Below the pieces are notes generated by a model that made no database searches, was not told the DNA's origin, and saw only the letters and a program-made list of their open reading frames with translations. The position numbers and the translations under genes were made by a program. Of a DNA stretch of 31,467 nucleotides, positions 7,790-14,045 are shown piece after piece. This DNA comes from Campylobacteraceae bacterium. GTDB lineage: Bacteria > Campylobacterota > Campylobacteria > Campylobacterales > Sulfurovaceae. Location of the stretch: the NCBI GenBank assembly GCA_027081065.1, contig JALWLW010000129.1, forward strand, positions 1 to 31,467, given 5' to 3'. Every line of letters begins with the position of its first letter. Position 1 is the stretch's first letter.

Positions 7790-8100
7790 AAAATTACCAA
7801 ATTATCTTTTACGTTCCGTTAGAGCATTGTGAAAGAGTAAAGGAAGCCATGTTCAAAGTAGGAGCAGGGATAATAGGAAACTATGAAGCATGTTCTTTTC
7901 AAACAAAAGGGGAGGGACAGTTTAGACCCATTAAAGAGGCAAACCCTTTTTTAGGCGAAAAAGACAAACTTGAAAAAGTAGCAGAGTACAAAGTAGAGAT
8001 GCTCTGTGTGGCTGAAAATTTAAAAAGTGCCATAGAAGCCATGAAAAATGCCCACCCTTATGAAGAGGTGGCTTATGGGGTTTTTGAGATGGTGGTGTAG
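7786..8100 (+). CDS. NIF3/YqfO-type PII-like domain protein
   Basis: The 104-residue protein starts at a TTG overlapping the TGA of the RND gene (TTGA), a translational-coupling arrangement. The opening YQIIFYVPLEHCERVKEAMF, then GAGIIGNYEACSFQTKGEGQF, and the ending AHPYEEVAYGVFEM match the domain inserted in YqfO/NIF3 proteins that also occurs alone. It has a CutA/PII-like fold; its biochemical role is not established. An in-frame ATG does not occur nearby, so TTG is the only reasonable start. It is probably the last gene of the rsmH transcript. Confidence 0.85.
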   Translation: MKNYQIIFYVPLEHCERVKEAMFKVGAGIIGNYEACSFQTKGEGQFRPIKEANPFLGEKDKLEKVAEYKVEMLCVAENLKSAIEAMKNAHPYEEVAYGVFEMVV

Positions 8101-8120
8101 GGTGCGTTTTCCAACGCACC
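8101..8120 (+). repeat. GC-rich hairpin after the NIF3-like gene, dispersed-repeat candidate
   Basis: GGTGCGTT (8101-8108) pairs perfectly with AACGCACC (8113-8120) around a TTCC loop. It starts right after the stop codon and is preceded by TAG, giving TAGGGTGCGTT. No T-run follows, so it is not a classical intrinsic terminator, although it may slow or end transcription. Its form resembles the palindrome at 1643-1660, which suggests a REP-like family. Confidence 0.65.
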
Positions 8121-8180
8121 GTCAATTAGAATTGGCATAAAGTAACACTTCTGCCGAAAGGCTTATTCTATCTTTTTATA

Positions 8181-8219
8181 TTTCCCTTGTATAATAACCC
8201 ATAGATACCTAAAGGGAAA
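8181..8219 (+). promoter_or_regulatory. Promoter of the 8222 gene framed by an 8-bp inverted repeat over the ribosome binding site
   Basis: TTTCCCTT (8181-8188) and AAGGGAAA (8212-8219) are inverted copies. TATAAT (8190-8195) lies just after the left arm. The right arm contains the AAGGG ribosome binding site, placed about 5 bases before the ATG at 8222. As at 2191-2237, the native transcript would lack the left arm. Confidence 0.55.
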
Positions 8220-8221
8220 AC

Positions 8222-8569
8222 ATGGGACTATCAGAAACATACATCAACATACTTAACCATCCAACTGTAGAGGCAACCATAAAGTTCATCAAAAGGTTTA
8301 AATCTTCCAAAAGCTATTGGTCTGTCTCTTACCTCATTTTACTTTTTACCATTCGTGAAGCCATTGCATGGAAGTTTGGTTCTGCTATTAAAACCTTTTG
8401 TGAAACACAAGCTGTTGACTCTTCTTTCCCTACTTTTTGGGAAGTGCTTGGTTTTGTGTTAGATGTTGGTGGTTCTTGGGAATTGGTAGCCTTGGGTACA
8501 TTTGTTTTTGTTGTGCTTTCACTTGTCAAGGTTGCTGAGTCTGAGGGGGACTTCTATTTCTGTTCGTGA
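8222..8569 (+). CDS. N-terminal membrane half of a split membrane/Lcl-domain protein
   Basis: These 115 residues start at a well-supported ATG (AAAGGG five bases upstream). They contain two or three hydrophobic segments (about 33-53, 70-85, 88-107). The frame ends in ESEGDFYFCS, which looks out of frame. If one G is removed from the five-G run at 8545-8549, the frame continues as ESEGTSISVREN into a further membrane span and the coiled coil of the next entry, giving one 411-residue protein. I do not recognise the membrane domain. As it stands it would be a small multi-pass membrane protein without its C-terminal domain. Either the gene is disrupted, the sequence has an extra G, or a frameshift is programmed. 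Confidence 0.7.
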   Translation: MGLSETYINILNHPTVEATIKFIKRFKSSKSYWSVSYLILLFTIREAIAWKFGSAIKTFCETQAVDSSFPTFWEVLGFVLDVGGSWELVALGTFVFVVLSLVKVAESEGDFYFCS

Positions 8570-9458
8570 GAATTACTTGACCCTGTTTTTACTTATTTTT
8601 GTAGGAAGTCTCTCTTTTTATCAGAATGATGAGGTTAAAACTATAGTTGAAGATAATAGTAAAGTATTGAAAAAAATAGAGCAAGATAAAAATGTAACTA
8701 ATTATTTGATAGAAGATGTAAAGAAAAAAGATTTGAAATATGCAAAGTTAGAAGTAGAGTATGAAAGTTTAAGGAAATCAATTCAAGAAAAAGCTCCTAA
8801 TGCAAAAGAAATTATTGATAATGCGAATAAAATTTTAAAGGAAAGAGGTATAGAGTCAGCTATTTATTACTGTAAAAATGAACTCTTTTTTCTTGAAAAG
8901 AAAGAAAAAATGAGTTTGGTTGAAAAAGAAGAGAACCCTTCCAAAGTAGAGGATAGCCTAGAGAATATCGATGAGTATCAAGAACAAGTCGAAGTAATTG
9001 AAACAAATAAAACGCTTGATGCTATTATGACTTTTATAGATAATACTGTTGAAATTGATGGGTTAATTTATGAAAATATTCCTTTTACTAATGAATGTAC
9101 TTGGAGTGAGGCAAAACAATATTGTGAAGAGAAAGAGGGGTCATGGAGATTACCTACAAGTATTGAATTATATAATATATCAAATATTAAGATGTATGGT
9201 TTAAATAATGAGGAAAATGAAAGTAAATTAGCATGGAATATATGGTTTGAAGAGAATAAACATTTACGATTAAAGGCATCTAACGGTAAGTTACTTTTTA
9301 TACATGAAGAATTTTTGGAAAATATGAGGAATGCTACTTATTTTTGGACAAAGATAGAAAAGAACAATAGAGCAATTCGTGTTCGTTTTGATAGGGGCTA
9401 TTCAGGTTTTAGAAATAAAAATGCTACAAAATATGTTTTGTGTGTGAGTGGACAGTAA
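8502..9458 (+). CDS. C-terminal half of the split protein: membrane span, coiled coil and Lcl (DUF1566) domain
   Basis: The open frame is 318 codons from an ATG at 8502, but the first 15 or so residues overlap the upstream gene in another frame and are probably not native. The natural part starts near 8550 with one membrane span (YLTLFLLIFVGSLSFY), then a long charged coiled coil (to about residue 165), then a C-terminal Lcl/DUF1566 domain. That domain shows the hallmarks CTWSEAKQYCEEK, SWRLPTSIEL, a YFWTK motif, and the ending KYVLCVSG. Lcl-type domains occur at the ends of surface or periplasmic proteins of unclear function. See the neighbouring entry for the single-base repair that joins both halves. 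Confidence 0.7.
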   Translation: MFLLCFHLSRLLSLRGTSISVRENYLTLFLLIFVGSLSFYQNDEVKTIVEDNSKVLKKIEQDKNVTNYLIEDVKKKDLKYAKLEVEYESLRKSIQEKAPNAKEIIDNANKILKERGIESAIYYCKNELFFLEKKEKMSLVEKEENPSKVEDSLENIDEYQEQVEVIETNKTLDAIMTFIDNTVEIDGLIYENIPFTNECTWSEAKQYCEEKEGSWRLPTSIELYNISNIKMYGLNNEENESKLAWNIWFEENKHLRLKASNGKLLFIHEEFLENMRNATYFWTKIEKNNRAIRVRFDRGYSGFRNKNATKYVLCVSGQ

Positions 9459-9512
9459 TTTTTGTATTTTCTTCTCTTTTAAAATTCATCAACTAAAATA
9501 AATTTATATGTT

Positions 9513-9547
9513 ATAATAACCCAAGTTATCATAACAAAGGTTATTAT
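9513..9547 (+). promoter_or_regulatory. Promoter of the ATPase gene with nested inverted repeats
   Basis: ATAATAACC (9513-9521) and GGTTATTAT (9539-9547) form a perfect 9-bp inverted repeat. The left arm overlaps the TATAAT box (9512-9517), and the right arm runs from the AAAGG site up to the ATG at 9548. Between them lies a second palindrome, GTTATcATAAC (9524-9534), just where transcription should start. That position suits an operator; the outer repeat could hide the ribosome binding site in longer transcripts. Confidence 0.55.
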
Positions 9548-10867
9548 ATGAAATTTTACAATCGAGAAGATGAGCTAAGTATCTTAAAACAAGCAGATAA
9601 GCTTAAAAGCAAACAAGCCATTATGACCATGCTTATCGGTCGTAGGCGTGTGGGTAAAACTACTTTGGCTTTGCAAAATTTTTCAACAGATAAAACACTT
9701 TACTTTTTTGTCTCTAAAAAGAATGAAACCCTTTTATGCGAAGAGTTTTCCCAAGAGATAGAGGAGAAGTTAGGGGTTAAAATACTAGGTGAGATAAAAA
9801 AGTTTGAACAGCTTTTTGAGTATCTGTTAGAGTTGGGAAAGAGACAATCTTTTACAGTAATTATTGATGAGTTTCAAGAGTTTTATAAAATCAATGAGAG
9901 CATTTACTCCTCTATTCAAAAACTTTGGGATTTGTATAAAAATAAGAGTAGAGTACACTTTATTGCTTGTGGGTCGGTATATTTGTTAATGAAGAAAATC
10001 TATGAAGATAAAAAAGAGCCACTTTTTGGTCGTGCTGATTTTAAGATTGACCTAAAGCCTTTAAAAGTTTCGGTGTTAAAAGAGATACTGGAAGACTATA
10101 ATGCTTACACTCCTCAAAATTTATTAGACTTCTATGTACTCACAGGAGGAGTAGCGAAGTATATAGAACTTTTTGTACTTTATGATGGCTTTGATGAACA
10201 GAGTATGATAAATGAGATAGTACGAGCAAATTCACTCTTTTTAGATGAGGGTAAAAATAGGCTTATTGAGGAGTTTGGAAAAGAGTATGGTACTTACTTT
10301 TCTATTTTGAGTCTTATTGCCTCTTCAAAAACCTCTAAAACAGAGATAGAGTCTATATTAGAGAAGAATATTTCAGGGCATTTAAGCCGTTTAGAGAGTG
10401 ACTATAACATCATAAAGAGTATTAAGCCTATGGGTTCAAAGGTCAATGCTAAAGTGCAAAAGTATGAGATAACAGATAACTTCTTAGCCTTTTGGTTTCG
10501 CTTTATCTATAAGTATAACTCCATAGTTGAAGCTGAGGGCTATGAGCGTTTAAAGAGCATTATCCATAGAGATTTTTCTACCTTTAAAGGGAAGTTTTTA
10601 GAAAAATTGTTTATAGAACTTTTAAAAGAGAAGCAGATATATACGAGTATTGGTAACTATTGGGAGCGTGGAAATCAGAACGAAATAGATATTGTGGCTG
10701 TAGATGAGATAGATAAGAAGTTATTGCTCTGTGAGGTGAAGTTGTCGTCTAAACGACTGAATAGAGATGAATTGGTTAGAAAATCGGTTAATATATTGCA
10801 GAAGTTTAAAGGGTATGAGGTGGAGTATCGGTTGTTGTGTTTGGATGATGTTGAGGGGTTGATTTAA
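9548..10867 (+). CDS. ATP-binding protein of the archaeal-type ATPase/DUF234 family
   Basis: The 439 residues have an N-terminal STAND/AAA-like ATPase domain and a C-terminal DUF234 nuclease-like region. Walker A is IGRRRVGKTTL (about residues 29-39) and Walker B is TVIIDEFQEF (about 113-122). FIACGS (about 143-148) fits sensor 1, and FGRADFKIDLKPL is the typical following motif. A winged-helix-like middle section (about 240-310) precedes LAFWFRFIYKYN. The C-terminal NEIDIVAVDE...LLCEVKLS has the D-x-n-E-V-K arrangement of PD-(D/E)XK nuclease folds. Family members are common and patchily spread, and their role is mostly unknown. It is followed after 15 bases by the amidohydrolase-like gene. 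Confidence 0.88.
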   Translation: MKFYNREDELSILKQADKLKSKQAIMTMLIGRRRVGKTTLALQNFSTDKTLYFFVSKKNETLLCEEFSQEIEEKLGVKILGEIKKFEQLFEYLLELGKRQSFTVIIDEFQEFYKINESIYSSIQKLWDLYKNKSRVHFIACGSVYLLMKKIYEDKKEPLFGRADFKIDLKPLKVSVLKEILEDYNAYTPQNLLDFYVLTGGVAKYIELFVLYDGFDEQSMINEIVRANSLFLDEGKNRLIEEFGKEYGTYFSILSLIASSKTSKTEIESILEKNISGHLSRLESDYNIIKSIKPMGSKVNAKVQKYEITDNFLAFWFRFIYKYNSIVEAEGYERLKSIIHRDFSTFKGKFLEKLFIELLKEKQIYTSIGNYWERGNQNEIDIVAVDEIDKKLLLCEVKLSSKRLNRDELVRKSVNILQKFKGYEVEYRLLCLDDVEGLI

Positions 10868-10882
10868 TGCCAAGTAAAATAA

Positions 10883-11113
10883 ATGCATGATATAAAAGTT
10901 AAAAACGAAAACTCACCCTATATTTTCTCTTTCCCTCATAGTGGAGAGTTACTAGGCTCTGAAATGGAGTGGGAATTAACGCCGAAAGCATTGGCTTTTT
11001 TACCTAATGTTGACTGGCATTTAAATGAGCTTTATGACTTTTTGAAACACTATAAAGTCAATATGATTTCTACCCCTCATAGTCGCTATGTTGTAGATGT
11101 CAATCGTTTATGA
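10883..11113 (+). CDS. N-formylglutamate amidohydrolase-like protein, N-terminal fragment
   Basis: The 76 residues match the start of the HutG/N-formylglutamate amidohydrolase family, zinc hydrolases that release formate from N-formylglutamate. Visible motifs are FSFPHSGE (metal-site histidine), VDWHLNELYDF, and STPHSRYVVDVNR. The frame then reads LEU-stop (at 11113), whereas the next frame continues with the rest of the family. Removing one T from the TTT run at 11103-11105 joins both as VVDVNRYETNTWDEEIY. Family members usually have some 10-20 further residues after V-D-x-N-R, so a small deletion may also have happened. ATG at 10883 follows the ATPase gene by 15 bases with no clear ribosome binding site. 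Confidence 0.8.
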   Translation: MHDIKVKNENSPYIFSFPHSGELLGSEMEWELTPKALAFLPNVDWHLNELYDFLKHYKVNMISTPHSRYVVDVNRL

Positions 11114-11636
11114 GACCAATACATGGGACGAAGAGATTTATGCTCTGAAGCCAAGTGAAGAAGAGATAGAACGTCGCATTGAGCGATATTATAAACCTTA
11201 TCATGAAGCTTTGGAAGCGTTGATTATTGAAAAAGTAAAAAGATTTGGGAAAGTTTATCTTGTAGATTTACACTCTTTTATGGGTTCTATTTCTGCTGAT
11301 GTTTGTATTGGTAATAGGCATGGAGTTACTTGTTCAGAGGAGTTTTTTAGTAAAGTATTTGATGCTTTTACTGCTCAAAACTTTAATGTTGTCAAAAATG
11401 ATGTTTTTATTGGTGGCTACATCACTAAAAGTTATGCTGTAAAAGGGGTAGTAGAGAGTGTTCAGATAGAGTTGCGTTATAGTAACTATATTGATGCTTT
11501 AGATTTAGATGTGGCTAAAGTTCCCCAAAAGAATACAACGCTTTTTTATGAAACAGCGAATAGATTAGAGAAGGTGATTCAAGCATTGGGTATTGAGAAG
11601 AAAGATAAAGGTGTTTTTGGTGGGATGTTTAGGTAA
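11097..11636 (+). CDS. N-formylglutamate amidohydrolase-like protein, C-terminal fragment
   Basis: The 179 residues carry the remaining family motifs: EIERRIERYYKPYHEALEAL, VYLVDLHSFMG (a D-x-H-S-F/M metal site), IGNRHGVTCSEEF, DVFIGGYIT, and VQIELRYSNYIDALDLD. All are typical of HutG-like enzymes. On its own it lacks the SFPHSG segment, so it would not form the complete metal site. The ATG at 11097 lies inside the upstream fragment (17-base overlap) and is probably not a true start. With one T deleted at 11103-11105, both frames form one protein of 250 residues. A function in formylglutamate breakdown is not supported by neighbours, since no other hut genes are present. Confidence 0.8.
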   Translation: MSIVYETNTWDEEIYALKPSEEEIERRIERYYKPYHEALEALIIEKVKRFGKVYLVDLHSFMGSISADVCIGNRHGVTCSEEFFSKVFDAFTAQNFNVVKNDVFIGGYITKSYAVKGVVESVQIELRYSNYIDALDLDVAKVPQKNTTLFYETANRLEKVIQALGIEKKDKGVFGGMFR

Positions 11637-11671
11637 ATATCTGTATGATTCGTTAAAAAATAGGTGCTAAG

Positions 11672-12358
11672 ATGATAGAAGAAAACTTTGTAACATTGCC
11701 ACGTGGTATCTTTTTAATGGGTTCAGAGTTATATGCTAATGAACAACCCATTCATGAAGTAGAGATTGATTATGACATTGCAATGTCTAAGTATCAAGTA
11801 ACGGTTGAAGATTATATGTTGTTTGCCCAAGCAACTGGGGTGGAGATGCCTGAAGAGAAACATGTTCATTTGGGGGTAAATGTGCCTGTTCGGCGTGTGA
11901 CGTGGTTAGATGCTATGGCGTATTGTAAATGGTTAAGTGAGCGAGAGGGAAAAACTTTTCGTCTGCCAAGCGAAGCAGAGTGGGAATATGCTTGTCGTTC
12001 TGGGTCACATAAGAAGTACTGTTTTGGTGATGATGCTTCTAAATTAGGGGAGTATGCTTGGTATAAAGAAAATTCCGAAAAAGTGACACACGACGTAGGT
12101 ACTAAAAAGCCAAATGCATGGGGCTTGTATGACATGCATGGTAATGTTTGGGAGTGGTGTAGTGACCGTTATGCTGAAAATTATGTAGGTGCATCCAGTG
12201 ATGGCTCAGCTCATAGGGTGCGTAGTGAAAAGGGCATGGTACTACGTGGTGGTGCTTGGTCAGGTATTGCTCCAAAGCTTCGCTCTTCCATTCGCATTAA
12301 CTTAGGTGCGAGTTCACGTAATTATTTTGTTGGTTTTCGGGTGGTTGTGGAGTTGTAG
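11672..12358 (+). CDS. SUMF1/formylglycine-generating-enzyme-fold protein lacking the catalytic cysteines
   Basis: The 228-residue protein is a single FGE-sulfatase (SUMF1) domain. Motifs are LPRGIFLMGSE, YQVTVEDYMLFAQATG, PVRRVTWLDAMAYCKWLSE, FRLPSEAEWEYACRSG, GLYDMHGNVWEWCSDRY, VLRGGAWSG and the ending GFRVV. True formylglycine-generating enzymes carry two cysteines in the region after RGG(S/A)W; here it reads SGIAPKLRSSIR with none. It therefore probably does not oxidise sulfatase cysteines, and is more like the many SUMF1-fold proteins of other function (ligand binding, ergothioneine or non-enzymatic roles). No signal peptide. It follows the amidohydrolase fragments by 35 bases with AGGTG as a ribosome binding site. 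Confidence 0.85.
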   Translation: MIEENFVTLPRGIFLMGSELYANEQPIHEVEIDYDIAMSKYQVTVEDYMLFAQATGVEMPEEKHVHLGVNVPVRRVTWLDAMAYCKWLSEREGKTFRLPSEAEWEYACRSGSHKKYCFGDDASKLGEYAWYKENSEKVTHDVGTKKPNAWGLYDMHGNVWEWCSDRYAENYVGASSDGSAHRVRSEKGMVLRGGAWSGIAPKLRSSIRINLGASSRNYFVGFRVVVEL

Positions 12359-12359
12359 G

Positions 12360-12394
12360 TTTAATTTTATGCTATTATATTGCATTAAATTAAA
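12360..12394 (+). promoter_or_regulatory. Promoter of the 12409 lipoprotein centred in a 13-bp imperfect inverted repeat
   Basis: TTTAATTTTATGC (12360-12372) pairs with GCATTAAATTAAA (12382-12394) with one mismatch in 13. The nine-base centre starts with TATTAT (12373-12378), preceded by GC, which is the probable -10 box. The ribosome binding site AAGGA (12396-12400) starts just after the right arm. It may be an operator, or a terminator for the SUMF1-like gene. Confidence 0.5.
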
Positions 12395-12408
12395 AAAGGA
12401 AATAGTAA

Positions 12409-12744
12409 ATGAAATATTTATTAATACTCATTACATTGCTTTTTATGGCATGTAGTGAAAAAACACAAAATATCTCAACCTTATCAAAGAGTAGTCAACA
12501 AATAGAAGTGGTTGAAGTGGCAACAGTTGAGCCTAGAGTAGTAGAGCAAAAAGTAGTTCCTAGAAATGAAACGCTTATTGCTGAACCAAAGGTTATAAAA
12601 AATGTACCTAAAGATATCCCAACTTCTTGTGCAATGTGGTCAGATGGTTGTAATGTTTGCACCAAAATTGGAAAAGGAAAAGCCTCTTGTACCACCAATC
12701 CACCTTGTCACAATAAACTCTTTTCTTGTTTACAATGGCAATAA
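12409..12744 (+). CDS. Small Cys-rich lipoprotein
   Basis: The 111-residue protein has a lipoprotein signal ending in the lipobox F-M-A-C (Cys15). A low-complexity Val/Glu/Pro linker (about residues 30-72) separates the lipid anchor from a C-terminal Cys-rich module: CAMWSDGCNVCTK, then CTTNPPCHNKLFSC. The C-x(4-6)-W-x-D-G-C-N-x-C pattern recurs in small secreted bacterial proteins and probably forms disulfides. The biochemical role is unknown. AAGGA lies nine bases before the ATG, and it has its own promoter. It is the first gene upstream of the dapD palindrome. Confidence 0.75.
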   Translation: MKYLLILITLLFMACSEKTQNISTLSKSSQQIEVVEVATVEPRVVEQKVVPRNETLIAEPKVIKNVPKDIPTSCAMWSDGCNVCTKIGKGKASCTTNPPCHNKLFSCLQWQ

Positions 12745-12778
12745 TTTACAGCTAATTGTTCCTAAGCCAAATTTGCTA

Positions 12779-12808
12779 TAATTCACGAAATTATAATTTC
12801 GTGAATTA
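12779..12808 (+). promoter_or_regulatory. 30-bp perfect palindrome at the dapD promoter
   Basis: TAATTCACGAAATTA (12779-12793) is followed directly by its exact reverse complement (12794-12808). The -10 box TATAAT at 12777-12782, in the context TTTGCTATAATT, overlaps the left end, and a second TATAAT (12792-12797) sits at the centre. The right end touches the AAAGG ribosome binding site (12808-12812) of dapD, whose ATG is at 12821. It may be an operator for a dimeric regulator, a leader hairpin, or a terminator of the lipoprotein gene. Confidence 0.8.
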
Positions 12809-12820
12809 AAGGTAATAAAA

Positions 12821-14014
12821 ATGGCAATAGCAACAACAAATACAGCAGAAGAGTTTAAAGCATTAGTCGCAGAGATTGAAGCACAAGATGGATACAAAAA
12901 AGCAATGGCATTTGGTATTGCAAGAGTAGACCGAGGTCAGAAAAATGCTGACAAAGTTTTACAAGCAAATTATGGCTTAATCAACTGGAACGAGAACTTT
13001 GGTTCAGCTGCCGTGTTTGTTAAAGCACTTCAAGAATCGGGTTGTGAGGTTGACTTTTCTAGTTCTGAATTTGTAGCAACAATTAGTGATGAGTTTGTTA
13101 AAAATGCAATGAATGCTTTTGCTGTGTATGCTGGTGAAGCAACTGGTGATGCTCATAAAAATATTCAAGTCATTAAAGCATTAGCAGCGATGGATGATGT
13201 GGCTAAAAACTTTAGAATTACTTTCTTATTTGAAGATGAAAATCCACAAAGTGTTGAAGCTGTCTATTTAAAACTTTATGCACTTTCTCAAGCCAAAGCA
13301 GGACTTAGAACAGTTAATTTAAACGGTGCATTTGGAATCCTCTCTAACGTGGCATGGGTTGGTAGAACACCTTATGAGCTAGAGTACTTAAGAGAAAATG
13401 AGATTGAGATGAAACTTAATGGTACTTACCCAACTGTTGATGCTGTAGACAAATTCCCAAGATTTTTACAACACATTGTTCCTGCTGATAACACGCGTAT
13501 TTTAGAGTCATCAAAAGTTAGAATGGGTGCTCAATTGGCAGCTGGAACAACGGTCATGCCAGGAGCGTCATATATTAACTTTAACGCTGGAACATTAGGG
13601 GCTGTGATGGTTGAGGGACGTATCTCTTCTTCTGCTATTGTGGGAGCTGGTTCAGACGTTGGTGGAGGTGCTAGTATTTTAGGTGTTCTAAGTGGTACAG
13701 ATGGAAACCCTATCTCTATTGGTGAAAACACGCTTTTAGGAGCAAACTCAACTTGTGGTATTCCTTTAGGTGATGCTTGTATTTTAGATGGAGGTGTGGC
13801 TATTTTTGCTGGAACAAAAGTCAAAATTGCTCCTGAAGAGTTAGTGAAAATTAACGAAGCAAACCCAGGAATTAACCTAGAGTCTAAAACAACATGGAGA
13901 GCAGATGCCCTTCAAGGCTTAGACGGTCTTCACTTTAGACAAGACTCAACTACAGGTGAGATTATTGTTAAAAGAAGTACCAGAGAAATTAAACTGAACG
14001 CTGAACTTCACTAA
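12821..14014 (+). CDS. dapD: Tetrahydrodipicolinate N-succinyltransferase
   Basis: The 397-residue protein matches the long-form DapD of Campylobacterota, longer than the roughly 275-residue enterobacterial enzyme. It transfers succinyl from succinyl-CoA to tetrahydrodipicolinate in lysine and meso-diaminopimelate synthesis. The N-terminal domain (about 1-200) carries FGIARVDRGQKNADKVLQ. The left-handed beta-helix (about 230-340) shows hexapeptide turns: VRMGAQLAAGTTVMPGASY, FNAGTLGAVMVEGRISSSA, VGAGSDVGGGASILGVLSG. NTLLGANSTCGIPLGDACILDGG follows, also typical. AAAGG is nine bases from the ATG. It is monocistronic, with its own palindromic promoter and a strong terminator. Confidence 0.95.
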   Translation: MAIATTNTAEEFKALVAEIEAQDGYKKAMAFGIARVDRGQKNADKVLQANYGLINWNENFGSAAVFVKALQESGCEVDFSSSEFVATISDEFVKNAMNAFAVYAGEATGDAHKNIQVIKALAAMDDVAKNFRITFLFEDENPQSVEAVYLKLYALSQAKAGLRTVNLNGAFGILSNVAWVGRTPYELEYLRENEIEMKLNGTYPTVDAVDKFPRFLQHIVPADNTRILESSKVRMGAQLAAGTTVMPGASYINFNAGTLGAVMVEGRISSSAIVGAGSDVGGGASILGVLSGTDGNPISIGENTLLGANSTCGIPLGDACILDGGVAIFAGTKVKIAPEELVKINEANPGINLESKTTWRADALQGLDGLHFRQDSTTGEIIVKRSTREIKLNAELH

Positions 14015-14045
14015 ACTAAAGCATAAAAATGTGCTTTAGTTTTTA
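14014..14045 (+). terminator. Intrinsic terminator of dapD
   Basis: AACTAAAGCA (14014-14023) and TGCTTTAGTT (14032-14041) form a perfect 10-bp stem with an 8-base loop, followed by Ts (14040-14044). The left arm begins at the last base of the dapD stop codon, and the right arm contains the stop codon of the convergent ThiF-like gene. Confidence 0.85.

Noticed and set aside
8545..8549. Phase-variable contingency tract
   Set aside because: Five Gs is shorter than the runs that normally vary at high rate; kept only as a possible frameshift site.
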